The translations under genes were made by a program, and so were the position numbers. DNA of 64,000 bases. Source: Nelumbo lutea. Its lineage: Eukaryota; Streptophyta; Magnoliopsida; Proteales; Nelumbonaceae. Below, piece after piece: positions 11,030-22,619 of the stretch (position 1 is the stretch's first letter; each line of letters begins with the position of its first letter). Where the stretch lies: positions 40,300,356-40,364,355 of the forward strand of contig JAKGHH010000007.1 in the NCBI GenBank assembly GCA_022828595.1, in the 5' to 3' direction. The notes beneath the pieces are model-generated. The model saw nothing but the letters and a program-made list of their open reading frames with translations, ran no database searches and was not told where the DNA came from.

Positions 11030-12404
11030 TGTGATAACTCTGTATTTTAATGCCCTTAAGGGCATCATTTCATGGACATTTTCGGCCTTAGAATAGTCAA
11101 AGTATTCACTTTTTCCTAATTAAATTCAATGTTGTGACCTCTAAGGGTCTTTGTGCAAATTCTGTGGAAAATTGGGAAAGTTTCATGGTTGAAATGCAGC
11201 TTTTGGGAAGCTGGTGTGAAGTCCAGCTAAGAGAGGGGTGTTTTTGTAAAAAACTGAGAGAAGGAGGACGCCTCCTATCTGCTAAATCCAGAATGGCGCC
11301 CCTCCTATTGTATTAGCATGCTCCCCTCTCCTTAAAAAACCCTAGTGTGCCTCTCCACTCATTCTTTTCATCCTTAACAAATCCTATCCACCCCTAACTA
11401 CTAAATCCTCACATTCCATCCCTTCTAATCTCCACCATCCATTCTAGGGCACTATCTTTTTAGCTTTCTAACCGTAGGGAGCCACCTAACCTCTAATCTT
11501 CACCATTCATCTTTTAGCCATTAAATCTCATCCCTACATAATATTGGCCACCCTCTCCTTTTCTTCTCATCCTTAGGATCACCCTACAACCATCCTAACC
11601 CTTCATTCTAAACCCTAAGGCACCCATATTTCTGCTAAAACCCAGCTGCCACCCCCTTCTTTCTCTCCAATTCCAATTATGTCCACCATTCTCTATAAAA
11701 GGGACACAAGGGGCCTTGGAGAAGGGGTTGATCAATTCTCCCAATTAACGAGGGTAAGGTTTCATGAGGAGTTTGAGGGTGTAGAAGGGGAGGACGCTCA
11801 GTTCTTGTCAGGAGGGGTTCCTACAAGCTATTCAACCAATCTGCAACTACCGCCACTGGATCTGATCAACCACTCTTTTATTTTCTGATATTTTTATTTC
11901 TACATTCTTTTAGATTTAATTCTTGTTCGTTTTTCTATTTTGCAGATCTGATTTCGTCCAGTTCAAGGCTAAGGTGTCTTGAGGGGTTCGAGGGTTGTAG
12001 AAAGGAATGACGTCCAATTCTTGTTAGGAGGGGTTCCTACAAGCTATTAAGCCGATCTGCAACTATCGCCACTAGATCCGAATTTTGGATCAACATTGTT
12101 TATTTCTTTTATTTCTTTTGTTGATTTTCGCACTTTCTTAAATTATGAGTTGTAGTTATTGTTTTGTTTAATTCTAAATCATTTAATTTCAACAATAATA
12201 GATTTTATTTTCTTATTTTTTGTAATTCTCGATTATATTCTCTTGTCAGGATCTAAGTATGTATTAATTTTTCCCTCACTTCCCTATGGATACGACCCAC
12301 TCTCATCCCTTTACTGCGTTAGTAGGTGTTTGAGAATAAAAAAAAATTATGAGTAATTAAAGTAGTGTTTCGGAGTGTTAAATGATGAGCTTCCAAACAC
12401 ACTA
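11030..12404 (+). repeat. 3' LTR of the pol-less gypsy element
   Basis: It starts TGTGATAACTC after the polypurine tract and ends near AAACACACTA, matching the 5' LTR over its whole length with scattered substitutions and small indels. A TATA box (CTATAAAAGGG) is at 11693-11703. The internal ~110-bp module is duplicated as in the 5' LTR (about 11752-11870 and 11963-12080). Confidence 0.85.
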
Positions 12405-13535
12405 GTAGTGGGGTTTGACCCAGATTGAACATGAATCAGAAAGCTTAGTGGTAATTAGATTACTAGCTTAATTGGTGTTTCAATCATTCTATTGGTAAAA
12501 TTGATCAAAATGCTAGGGCCTAAAAAGCTCACTACGTCATTGGTTTGACTATCTATACCAATCTTGCTTTGGCAACAATAGATTATTGGAATGCAAGTTT
12601 ATCTGCTAGTAAATAAAGATGCATTATTTTTCAAGTTGTGCAAGAGAAGATAGAGAAAGATGATGAGCACCTGCGTGAAAAATATTCCACAATTAACCAA
12701 AATGTATATGAGCTTGAGCTTATCTATTGAAAAACTTCTTACTTGTCAATGATTAGGAATTGAAAGAGTCAAAATTATTTCTACGCTTGCGAGCCCATTG
12801 CCTGTGTTAAGGGGATAAGCTATTTAAACTAGGCATAACATGTCCACCGTCCAGGGAGAACAGAGCGGACATATGAGGGCTTTTTTCTCATAGTGTTTTT
12901 TGAATTGAATGAAATTATACGTGTATGTGAGTCTGTAAAATTTATTTTATGCTTTCATTTCTCTTTGTAAAACCTTCCTATGGAGGTTACTAAAAGGCAA
13001 ATTTTCTAACGTGCTTTGGTTATGCCTAGTTTGAAACCCTAATCTTTGAATAAACAGAGACCCCAAATGAACTAGTAGAAGTTAACAAATAAAGGGTTTA
13101 TTTTCTAAGTAGTAAAACTTAAGGCAAAACCCTAGGCAAGAAGGAAAACAAGTGGCACCCTTGTTTAGTTAATTAGCACAACAACTAAATAAAAAAAAAT
13201 CTTAATGAAATCCAAATGAAACACAACGAGGATGGATTTACTTCTATCTAAAATGTGATTTAGTTCCTTTACTTATCTTTTTGAAACTTCCTTGCAGTAG
13301 CATTAAGGATTAAGAAGAAGAGGAAAGAGATTTGAGTTGGAACTTGGAAGAGAGCAAGAACTTACCTTATTTCTTTGACCACATACTTTACTTGAGAAGC
13401 TAGAAAAGTGATCAATGAAATGGCCCAAGAATGAATATGCATGAGATTTTCTCAAGGGAGAACGTGGAGTGAGAAGAAGAAATTGGTACCCACAAAATTT
13501 TTATGTCAATTGTTCATTGATCTGTTCATATCGGA
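12405..13535. other. Intergenic, nothing recognised
   Basis: No domain, RNA gene or terminal repeat was recognised in this ~1.1 kb. Only short, stop-rich frames occur. Confidence 0.5.
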
Positions 13536-14171
13536 TGATCAAATTGCACACACAGAAATTGGTGGCTAAAGCGGTTCCCGTTCTAGGTCAATTTTTAAAA
13601 CATAGGTATTTATCCAAAAATGAATTGACTATTAGTGTTTTCAATTCATCATTGACCCATCCAGCTGGACCATTTGACTCATGATCCAATTATAATTCAG
13701 GTTTGGATTAACCTAAAAGTTGAAAACTACTCAAAAACCACTGACCTGTAGAAAAGCATTGACTCGTGTGGTTAAACCATTGATCCAATTGACCCGATCA
13801 GCAGATCATGGGTTGCAAGTTATAATTTATATGGAAACATCCAAAAATTATAACTTTGCACTGTTGTTGGATTGTGATAGTCTTTTTCTAATTTTGGATA
13901 ACTTTTTGAGATCTATGCATTTCTCGATACTTTGGCCCACTATTTTTGTTAAAAGATGTTGTTTTTTGGCCTCAAATCTTAATGTTTAGTATACAAAATC
14001 AAATTGAAGATAAAAAATATTTAATATGCAGAATAAAATTATATATTCTAAATATATTAGCTATTGTTTTAAAATCCAATCTTGTAGTTAAATCATTTTT
14101 GTCCCTAGATCATGGGTCAATGATTCGACCATTTGGCTCTAACAAGCAAGGTATGGCATGCCATCAATTTA

Positions 14172-14219
14172 ATTATCTATCTATCTATCTATCTATATCT
14201 ATATCTATATATATATATA
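14172..14219. repeat. (CTAT)n/(TA)n microsatellite
   Basis: Six to seven ATCT units pass into ATATCT units and then about seven TA units. It touches the proposed 5' end of the Helitron-like element, so slippage may have altered that terminus. Confidence 0.9.
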
Positions 14220-15486
14220 AATGCTGATGTAGAGTGGGAGTTTTTTTAGACTATTTATAAAATTCATTTTATTACAGCTTTAATGCCAACTTTAATGGCT
14301 AATAAAATGACCATCTTTGTTTATTTAGTCTATCTTTAATTGTAAGGGTTGAAAAGTTAACTTCAATTATTACTTTCCACCTCATTAAATCCCCTCTCAT
14401 TAAGTCTTATACTTAATGTATTAACTCCCATTTTCTCTTATTAAATGTTATATTTAAGTTATTTTTCACTAATAAATGCTACTAATTAGATTTATGCCAA
14501 TATTTTTAACAATATAAACCCATATATTTTAAAACTAACTCAAAAACAAAATCATTCTTTAACTAAGTGGTGGCTAAGCAATTCGACATTCTGAATCAAA
14601 TTGATCAACCAATGAAGTCATAGTTAGGTAATAAATTTTTTGAAATAGTAATAAATACAGAAAATTACAAAAATGTTGAAAAAAATAGGCACATTTGTGG
14701 TATTTTTGTTAATAAAATAAAAAATAATAATTGTAACAAGCAAGAATTATTTTTATTGATAATGAAAATTAAATACATAATTTTGAATTAACCAAAAATG
14801 AAATTATTTTACAACTTGGCAAAGAGAAATAGTTCAATTTTTGGGTCAAATATGTTTACATTTAATGGCATAAATAAATAATAGAAATGAATAAAGTATA
14901 AAAATGAAAAAATGAAAAAAAAAACATAAATTTCGCAAAAAAGACATTTAGGCACATGTATAATATTATATAATTATCATATTAAACAAAAAGTTAGTGT
15001 GACAAATAAAAATTATTTTTATACATAGAAATACAACAAACTATAGAAAAATTTGAACATATCTATAATTCTATACTACACTACCATTAAAAATGTGAGT
15101 AAGATTGCGGAACTTTATTTTGACTAAAATACTTAGTTTTGAATTTAGTCTCAAATTAATTGTAAGGTTTAAATTGTAAATTGAACTACTATTTTTCGCT
15201 ACATTCAATTCTCTCTATTTAAATCTTACATTTCTTTAATAAATGAACAGAAAATGATATAAAAAAGATAAAGCATTACAAAAGGAAGAATCTTGCCAAA
15301 CAGGTAGATCTATTAGTTATACTTGAAACTTCAAAACTTGATATGCTTATCACATATTTGGATGAGGTGTTTAATAATAAAAAACAAAAAATAAAAATAC
15401 ATATTTATAGAAATTTTTAGATACATTATTACTATCATTATTGTTATCTAGAATTGCCTCGTGCAAAGCACGTGTACGCTTATTAG
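14204..15486 (+). mobile_element. Helitron-like non-autonomous element
   Basis: The left end reads TCTATATATATATATAAATG after an A, like the TC-starting, TA-rich 5' terminus of plant Helitrons. The right end has a perfect 5-bp hairpin (CGTGC-AAA-GCACG, 15460-15472) followed 14 bases later by TTAG and a T, near but not identical to the CTRR-T terminus. There is no Rep/helicase coding. The interior is AT-rich. The call is tentative because the last four bases deviate. Confidence 0.4.
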
Positions 15487-15960
15487 TAAATATAAAAATA
15501 CATATATGTATAAATATATTATATAGAATAAATAATATATAAAACATATATGTATATGTTTTATTTTAGGTCTTATTTATATTTTAATATATTTTTTAAA
15601 TTTTTATAAATAATAATAAATAAGTTAAAAATTAGGATTTAAGGCCAAAAAATGTTTCTTTTGGCAAAAATAGTAGGACAAGACACATTTTTCACCTTCA
15701 AACACATATATCTCAAAAAGTTACCAAAAAAAAAAAAAAAACAAAAATCACCCCAATCGAACAATTGAGCACAAAGTTATGGCCTTCAAAAGTTTTCATC
15801 TTGTAACTTGTGACCCAATGACCAAACCAAGTGGGTCAACAATTCAATCGCACTAGTTGAATAGAAATTTGACATTGCCAACAATTTTTAGTCAAATACC
15901 GTGTTAATGGCTAGTTGAATACATGCATATGTATGTATATGTGCCCGTTCAACCTAGTGG

Positions 15961-16319
15961 GAAAAACAATTTAGTCTCTAGAGTTGCTTTTAAAACCTTT
16001 CTCTAGTCGTCATGGCTCTCACCTTTTCTTCCCCTATCTATCTCTTTCATTAAAGCCATTAAATTGATGCACTAGTTCCATCTCCCATGTCTCCTCTTGA
16101 ATCACCATTATATTTTAGATTCAATAGTAGATATTAAAATCACCACTTTATACTGATATTTTCACCAAAAATATTTTTTTTTCTCAAATATAAATTTTTA
16201 GTATAAAAAAAGAACATAAAATTAAAAAATCATTTCACAATATATAGCATACACATACATAGTGTTATCTTTTTCATAATATTGACAAATGTTAAAAATA
16301 CGAGGGAATCAATAAGTTA
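15961..16319. other. AT-rich spacer, nothing recognised
   Basis: No coding or repeat signal beyond base composition. The preceding 15490-15640 is likewise AT-rich, and there is an A-run near 15726-15741. Confidence 0.5.
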
Positions 16320-16623
16320 TATAGCGACGGATTACAAATTCCATTAGTATAACTCGAAACTCTAATGACAGACTAATGAATCTATTGGTATTTTATATAC
16401 ATATAATGATAGATGATAATATCCGTCGCTAAACACCACTTGTACCAACAAGTTTTAACCATTAGTAAACATGATTGTTGGTATATATAAGGTTTTAGTG
16501 ACAGAATTATGCTTCCACTGGTATATTGTCAAGACATATAGTGATAGATCCAAGTTTCTATTGATAAGAAACATTAATACCAACAGGTTTTGACTATCAA
16601 TGTATGTAACTTTTTTTGTAGTG
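16320..16623. mobile_element. CACTA (En/Spm-like) terminus with subterminal repeats
   Basis: The segment ends TTTTTTTGTAGTG (16611-16623), whose reverse complement CACTACAAAAAAA is the diagnostic CACTA terminal repeat. Inside it lie iterated degenerate words of the kind ACCAACARGTTTTRACCATxA and GCGACGGA/CCGTCGC, typical of CACTA subterminal regions, in both orientations. The matching opposite end was not found, so this is one end only. Confidence 0.7.
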
Positions 16624-19560
16624 CTTCACTCTTTTAGTCCACCTCACACATTATTACTTTTGCCAATATTTCTACCTTTTCGATTTGTGGTGTTGGTAAT
16701 GTTGATGTTCAATTTTTATCCTTGTCATCTACTTTATGTGTATAAATTTCATTTTAATCTTATGTTCGTTAGTAAATTAACTACATCTCTCAATTGTTTC
16801 ATCACTTTTTACCCACCATCTTGTATTTTTTTTAGGATCTCAGGAAAAAATATTGGTGAAGGGCATGGAATCAATGAATTGTATTATCTTGATGGTGGTA
16901 GTCCTATTGTAGCACTTCAGTCTTTCCTTACTCCTCTCTAGTGGCATTGTAGGCTTGGTGATTAATATCTTAAAACTCTCAAATTACTTGTTTCATCATT
17001 GAGTTGTCTGTCATTATTATCATATGAATCATGTGAGCATGGCAAACACCGTTGGGTTTCCTTTAGTCCTAGAGTCAATCATTATGTATTAAGTCATTTT
17101 GCTTCATTTCATTAAGATGTTTGAGGTCTAAATAGAATTTTGTCATATAACTGTTATAAATATTTTGTAATTTTTGTTGATGACTATTCAAGGATGACAT
17201 GAATTTATCTTATGAAAAAAATAAGTGAATTATTCTCTATTGTTTTAAAGTTCTATGTTGAAATTTGCATTCAATTTGGTGTTTTAATAAAAAATTCTTC
17301 ATTCTAATAATAGCAAAAAGTTATTATTACTTCATTCCAACAATATTTGGAACATCACAGTATTATTTATCAAACTTCTTATACACACTCCACAACAAAA
17401 TGGGGTGGGAGGAAAAAAATGAATTGTCGTTTACTTCCTTTCTACATCATATGAATGTACCTAAACGATTTTGGAGTGACGTTGTGATTACTGCTTGTTT
17501 TCTTATTAATTGAATTCCTTCATTCCTTCTTGATGGTTGTTCTCCATTCTCTATTTTTTTCATTGTATTATTTCTTTTTCCTTTAACTCTTTAAATCTTT
17601 GATTGTCTATTTTGTTCAAAATCTAGGCCTTATATTGGACAAGTTGGATGCTTGTGCTACAAAGTGTATCTTTCTTGGTTATTCTAGGACCCAAAGGCTT
17701 ATAAGTGTTATAATCCTCTTACTATCATTTGTTTGTCCTAATGTTACATTTTTTAGTCAATTACATTTTTAGTATTGTTGATGTTTTTCCCACTTCTTTG
17801 GTGGTTTTTTTCCAATTTCAATTGATGATGCCATCCCTTTTGTTCTAGTTGTAGCCAAGCTTTCACATCATCTAATGTAGATACATATTGAGTGGCCACT
17901 AATCGGGTAAGTGTATACTCATAAATAGACACCAGCTCCTCCTCCTTTAGTTCATTCTTCATTGATAGATCATATTTCAATTGTTCCTATCCTTGTATTG
18001 CCTCTTCTTCTAACCTTAACCTTTTCATTTATTTGTGTAAAAGTAAATGTAATTGTACTCTTCATCTAATATCCAATTATGTTTCCATTTCCACTTTCCA
18101 TCGCGAGTTTACTTTTCTTTTATCTTCCATATCTATTTTTAAGGATGTCCAAAAAGCTTGTACCTCATAAGTGTGGTTTCAAGCAATGGAAGAACTCTTT
18201 ACTCTTGCACACAATCATACATGGGAACTTACCCACTCTTTCTCTTGGTAAAGATGTTGTAGGTTGTAAGTGGTGTATATTGTCAAATACTTATTAGATG
18301 GCAAGGCGAAAATATTGAAACATATTTAATTGGTAAGAGTTACTCATAGTCGTTTGGGGTGGACTATATGAAAACCTTCTCTCCAATTTCTAAAATTGGT
18401 TCAATACATGTTTTCCTATATTCGACAACTATGCATGATTGGTCATTGGTTTAGACTGACATTAAAAATTCATTTTTATATGGTAATTTGGTTGAAGAAG
18501 TTTATATAGAGCAACCTCTTGGGTTTGTTGCTCAAGGAGTGGGTGGTAAGGTAGGTAGGCTCAAGAAGACAATGTATGGGCCAAGACAATCTCCTCGAGC
18601 TTGGTTTGGTAGATTTAGTGAAGTTGTAAAAGAATTTAGTATGAGATAGTGTTAGGTTGATCACTCAGTATTTAGCTATAATTCTAAGATATAAATATTT
18701 TGTTGTTTGTATATGTAGATTATATTGTTTACATCGGTAGAGATAGGTTGGGGATTGATAGGTTAAAGGCCTTTCTACAAGATCACTTCCAAACAAAGGA
18801 CATTGGCAAGTTGAAGTACTTTTTGGGTATAGAAATTTCAAGATTGAAGGATGGTATAAATTTGTGCCAAACGAAGTGTGTTCTTGATCTATTGGAGTAA
18901 CAGGGTTGTTAGGTGCTAAACTGACGAAAATCCCATGGAGGCAAATGTTAAATTAAGCACTATGTGGGTGATGTATTTGATGACCCTAGAAGGTATAGAC
19001 GTTTGGTTAGAAAGTTAAACTACTTAATTATTACTCGACCAGATAACTCAATTGCAATTATTGTGGTAAGCTAGTTTATGTAGAATCCGTGAGCACCTCA
19101 TTGTGATGCAATTCTCAAAATTATGTGATACTTGAAGGGAGCACTAGGTTGTGGATTGTTGTACAAGTTAGGAGGAAAACATTAAATAGTAGGTTACACT
19201 GATGTAAGATCAATCATAGGATGTTATGCCTTCTTTGGAGGAAATCTAATTACGTGGAAGAGTAAGAATATATAGTTGTGGCAGGAAGCAGTGCTGAAGT
19301 TTAATACAAGGCCATGGCACACACAACATATGAGTTTGTGTGGTTGAAAAATCTCCTACAAGAGATTGGGCTCTCAGTAAACAGTCCTATTAAATTGTAT
19401 TGTGATAATGAAGTTGACGTTTACATTTCATCTAACCCAATTTTTCAAGAGAGGATGAAGTACATAGAGGTTTATTGCCATTTTGTAAGAACAAAGATCT
19501 TTAATTAGTGGAGTGATAAGCACAGAGAATGTGACTTCAAAAAACCAGTGGGCAGATTTG
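16624..19560 (+). pseudogene. copia gag-pol remnant (integrase, reverse transcriptase, RNase H)
   Basis: 16750-16940 reads VSKLTTSLNCFITF ... IGEGHGINELYYLDG, the region before the copia integrase, and is followed by a CRLGD segment. 17150-17220 reads FVDDYSRMTWIYLMKK, an integrase core strand with one catalytic Asp. 17660-17700 reads CIFLGYS. 18170-18900 is reverse transcriptase: VYVDYIVYIG at about 18705, then GIDRLKAFLQ and IGKLKYFLGIEIS. The catalytic YVDD box reads YVDY. 19314-19508 is RNase H (YEFVWLKNLLQEIG, LYCDNE, RMKYIEVYCHFV). Stop codons break every domain. Confidence 0.85.
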
Positions 19561-19648
19561 TTTACAGAATGATTGAGCCGTGAAAGAGTGGATTACATAT
19601 GTAACATGCTAGGATTATATGACATATACTTTCCAACTTGAGGGGGAG

Positions 19649-19923
19649 TGTTAGAGTCAACTAAATTGGGGCAATTTGGTCTTTTACATTCTTATTAAGT
19701 TGTGCTTTGTATTACTCTAAGTTACTATCCCCACACTTAAGTAAGGGCATATTAGTCATTGTAATATTATCACAACTCTATAAACTTGGATAGGCTAAGA
19801 GAGAAAGGATTCTCTCTAGTTGAGATCATAGTTCTCTCATTATCTTCTTCTCCTCCTTTTTCTCTTTCTCTCTTCGTCTTTCAACTTAAGTCTGAAATAC
19901 AAGGTTCAAAGTATTCAAACACA
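19649..19923 (+). repeat. 3' LTR of the copia element, ~275 bp
   Basis: AACTTGAGGGGGAG is a polypurine tract and the LTR starts TGTTAGAGTC right after it. A TATA-like CTATAAAC lies at 19778-19785, followed by CT-rich sequence. The right end is set at a CA near 19923 (AACACA) but could be some 20 bases earlier. Confidence 0.65.
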
Positions 19924-20429
19924 AGAAAAATGATTTAAAAAAATCTAGTTATCTAGCTCGGTGTTTTTTATAAATTGAAAGACCAATTCGGTTTTTGGTT
20001 AATGTAAAAAGACTAGTGGTTAAACAATAGGCAATTTGGCCATTAATGCGTTCCCATTTCCTAATGGCCCATTCAAAACAATTTTTTATTTTCCTAATTT
20101 CCTTTCTTTGTTCCCAACCACATAGATTCCTTCAACTTAGTTGCTTCGTCGTCGGATGTCGGTGATGAGCTACCAACTTGTGAGACTACCACAATCCACA
20201 CTCCTAGTGCAACAGTACCAATCGAGCACCATAGTTCATAGTTAGAGCTGTTCAATTCACTCTTCATCTCTCTCAATCTCAGACATACATTGTTGTATGT
20301 TAAAAGCATAGACATGTAGTTGTTAAAACATAGCTAAACCATTGGATTCACCATTCAATTCTTTCAATTAAGCTATATTTAACACCATCTTCCCTTTATT
20401 CTTTAATATGGGTTTAGGGTTTTTTTTTT
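19924..20429. other. Spacer, nothing recognised
   Basis: A 73-codon minus-strand open frame at 20315-20094 has no recognisable motif and no neighbour supporting it, so it is not called a gene. Confidence 0.5.
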
Positions 20430-20599
20430 TTAATTTTGAATGAAATTTACAATATAATAAAAAACCAAAAAACTGAAATTGGTTAACGTATGAACCAGTT
20501 AACTACTTGTTTTGATTCAATTTTGGTTTGGCTTTTTAAAAAACCAAGTGGTTTGATTCAATTTAAAAAAAAATGGTCACCAAATTGTGAGCACCCCTA
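20430..20599. mobile_element. Possible hAT element end
   Basis: The segment ends TTGTGAGCACCCCTA, the reverse complement of a TAGGGGTGCTCACAA-type terminus seen in plant hAT elements. Upstream lie iterated AACCAGTTAAC/GGTTTGATTCAA words of the sort found in their subterminal regions. No partner terminus or 8-bp duplication was found. Confidence 0.35.
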
Positions 20600-20603
20600 A
20601 TTG

Positions 20604-20945
20604 AGGCTATCCGGATCTCCTACCCACATCTCACTACAGTTGTACATTTAGAATGAGCTCGGATTTGTTACCCACGAGATGTTCCTACATCTCTACCCAT
20701 GAGACATGACAACTATGCATTGGGAATATCTCCCTTGTCATTCATGGGGAGATGTTCCCAATACATTGTGGTGGTCCTTTGTGGGTATGGATGTGGGACA
20801 ACTTGTGGGTAGAAAATCTCAAGTCATTTAGAACATCTACCGCATTTTCATGTTACCATTCATGGGGAGATGATCCCAGTGCACAACTATAGTGTCATGT
20901 TGGTAGGTGTGGGTAGGAGATCTGAATTGTATTTGAGGGGGCAAC
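20604..20945. mobile_element. Foldback MITE-like inverted repeat
   Basis: GATCTCCTACCCACA at 20614-20628 is exactly complementary to TGTGGGTAGGAGATC at 20908-20922. Nearer the middle, GCATTGGGAATATCTCCC at about 20717 pairs with the complement GTATTGGGAACATCTCCC, with a short loop around 20735-20746. The rest of both arms matches imperfectly. A further piece of the same family (ATTCCCAATGCATGG, GTGGGTAGA) lies near 21043-21100. There is no coding capacity. Confidence 0.6.
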
Positions 20946-21104
20946 TAGCAAGGTATATTTTAAGTAGTGGTTTTGGAACCACTAGGTACAATCCCTACAA
21001 GCAAAAAACTTTGTACACATTCTAAAAGCGTAGAATTCAGGTGGGAAAATATTCCCAATGCATGGCTCCATGTTGGCATGTTACGTGGGTAGAGTTTTCA
21101 AGCT

Positions 21105-22619
21105 CCCTCATGAAGCCACGTCAGCACTCCCTTCTCCCTTTCTCATTTTGACATCTCAGCATGCTTGGCCCATCCCTCTTTCCTCTATGTTTATCCCTTC
21201 CTAAAACTATTCCTAAAATCTCTCTCTACCAAAATCTAATCTAATTTAGCCAAGTGGCACCACTATCCCCCACTTTCTCCTAAATTATCTATAATTCCTA
21301 TTTATCTCCTAAATTATATATAATTCCTAATTATCTCTAATTTAGGTGGCGTTTGATTGCACTTTTCAGATGTCTGAATCCGAAAACATTGTTTTTCAGA
21401 CCTCAGACTCGTTTGATGTATCCTCTTAAATCTGATATGAATTTTGTTTTCAGATCTGAAAATCATAGCGTATGGGCTGGCTCTTAACACGCTCAGACGC
21501 GTTTCAGAGCCGATGCATGGTCAAAATTACCCTTCAATTCTTTTCGAAATGACACACTTTACCCCTATGTAATACAAACCCAAAAAACCTAGGCCATTCG
21601 TGTTTTCGCTCTCAAGGATGGGAAGGAAGAATGCCACTCGTTATTATAATAATAATAATAATTATATTTATTATAAATTATTTTTAGTAATTATTAATTA
21701 TTAACTATATTAATATTTTTTGTTAAATATTAATTATTTTTATTGTGTTATTTATAATTATTAATTATTTTTAGTAATTATTATCATTTATTATTTATTT
21801 TATTATTTTTATTCGTGTTATTTCAATATTATTAACAATTAAATAATGAATTATTTATTAATTACTAATTTTTATTAATTATTTTATTATTATTTTTAAT
21901 TTTAATCATTTTAATATTTTTATTAGTGATTGATTATTTTATTAATTTTTTGTATAATTTTGATATTATTTTGAATTTGATTAGTCATTTTATATGAAAT
22001 AGTGTTAATTGCATTCACAATTACAAAATAGCCTATTCTAGGGGTAAAATAGTAAAACAAAGCAATTTCAGATGTTGTAGAATTGATCCAACACAAACAA
22101 CATTATCTATTCAGATCCTCTAAAAAGTAGAAAAGCATTTATGCCTCTTTTCAGATTTCAAACACTTTTAATATCTTTTTAACTTTTCAGACTTCAGATT
22201 TTAGATTTATCAAACGTCACCTTAGTAGAGAGTTCTCTCCTAAATTATATAACTATTCATTATAAGTGAAATTATAAAATTAAATGTTAGCTTTTGTTAT
22301 TATTTTTATTTATTTAAGGTAAATCAAAATTTCATTTAAAATAATGAAAATAATAACAATCATTAAAATTAGTGCAAATGATTAATAAACTTAAATTTAT
22401 TAAAAACATTTATTCCTATGAAATTAACAACATTTATTTTTTGTAAATCAACATTAAATAAAAATACAACCATTAAAATTTTAAATATTAATAATATCTT
22501 TGAATATTCTTAGTTAATTAACAACAAAATTATATTATTAGATTTTCAATTGATTAATAGTAAATACAATTAAATTTAGTCTTTCAGATCTTCCCGTGCA
22601 TTGTGCATGTCCCCACTAG
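21105..22619 (+). mobile_element. Helitron-like element A (5' end uncertain)
   Basis: The 3' terminus reads CCCGTGCATTGTGCATG (decayed hairpin) and then CCCCACTAG before a T, fitting the Helitron hairpin-CTRR-T rule. Its 3' ~370 bp matches the 3' end of element B (26990-27359), and its left part shares CCTAAAACTATTCCT with element B's 5' region (near 23925). The exact 5' TC terminus was not found; ~21105 is an estimate. A PIF/Harbinger-type element is nested inside. Confidence 0.5.
21345..22221. mobile_element. PIF/Harbinger-type non-autonomous element, 877 bp, TTA duplication
   Basis: The left end GGTGGCGTTTGAT and the inverted right end GGTGACGTTTGAT (from ATCAAACGTCACC) form a terminal repeat with one mismatch in 13 bases. 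TTA stands on both sides (21342-21344 and 22222-22224), the target duplication of this superfamily. CTTTTCAGAT/TCTGAAAAG words continue the inverted symmetry inwards. The interior is very AT-rich with no transposase. A second left end of this family, about as long as can be compared (~300 bp), stands at 53630. Confidence 0.75.

Larger units (their letters stand above)
5098..12404 (+). mobile_element. Pol-less LTR retrotransposon (Athila-like Ty3/gypsy), two LTRs
   Basis: Two ~1.37 kb direct repeats (5098-6474 and 11030-12404) bracket a 4.55 kb interior. In order this holds a priming site, an AT-rich leader, a gag fragment with zinc knuckle, an aspartic protease, a 3' non-coding region and a polypurine tract. 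Reverse transcriptase, RNase H and integrase are absent: the protease frame runs straight into 3' untranslated-type sequence. By eye the LTRs differ at about one base in ten near their start, so the copy is old. No clean 5-bp target duplication was found, which leaves the exact ends uncertain by a few bases. It would need pol supplied by a relative. Confidence 0.85.
13540..15960. mobile_element. Long inverted-repeat (foldback) element, arms ~13540-13985 and ~15640-15960
   Basis: The left arm read backwards resembles the right arm. GGCCAAAAAAC at 13973-13963 (minus) pairs with GGCCAAAAAATG at about 15643, each followed by a TTTxxxxAAAAATAGT core. Further out, both arms hold GACCC/GGGTCAA phrases and a TTATAACTT/AAGTTAT match. 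The arms are diverged, with no perfect long stem. No transposase was seen. The class is unclear (Mutator-like or other non-autonomous DNA element). A Helitron-like unit occupies the middle. Confidence 0.45.
16624..19923 (+). mobile_element. Decayed Ty1/copia retrotransposon, 5' truncated, with 3' LTR
   Basis: The order is that of copia pol: a GAG-pre-integrase piece, integrase, reverse transcriptase and RNase H, then polypurine tract and LTR. Reading requires many frame changes and stops. The 5' boundary coincides with the CACTA terminus, which suggests the CACTA element inserted into, or was joined to, this copy. No 5' LTR, priming site or protease is seen. Confidence 0.8.

Noticed and set aside
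5093..12409. A 5-bp target duplication for the gypsy element
   Set aside because: TCGGG on the left and GTAGT or CTAGT on the right do not match, whichever end position is used.
20094..20315. 73-codon minus-strand frame as a small gene
   Set aside because: No motif, no promoter or neighbour support, and it lies between transposon remnants.
21105..22619. Two independent Helitron insertions as explanation for the 22.2/27.0 kb similarity
   Set aside because: The similarity continues about 430 bp past the Helitron 3' ends, so the flank was duplicated too.
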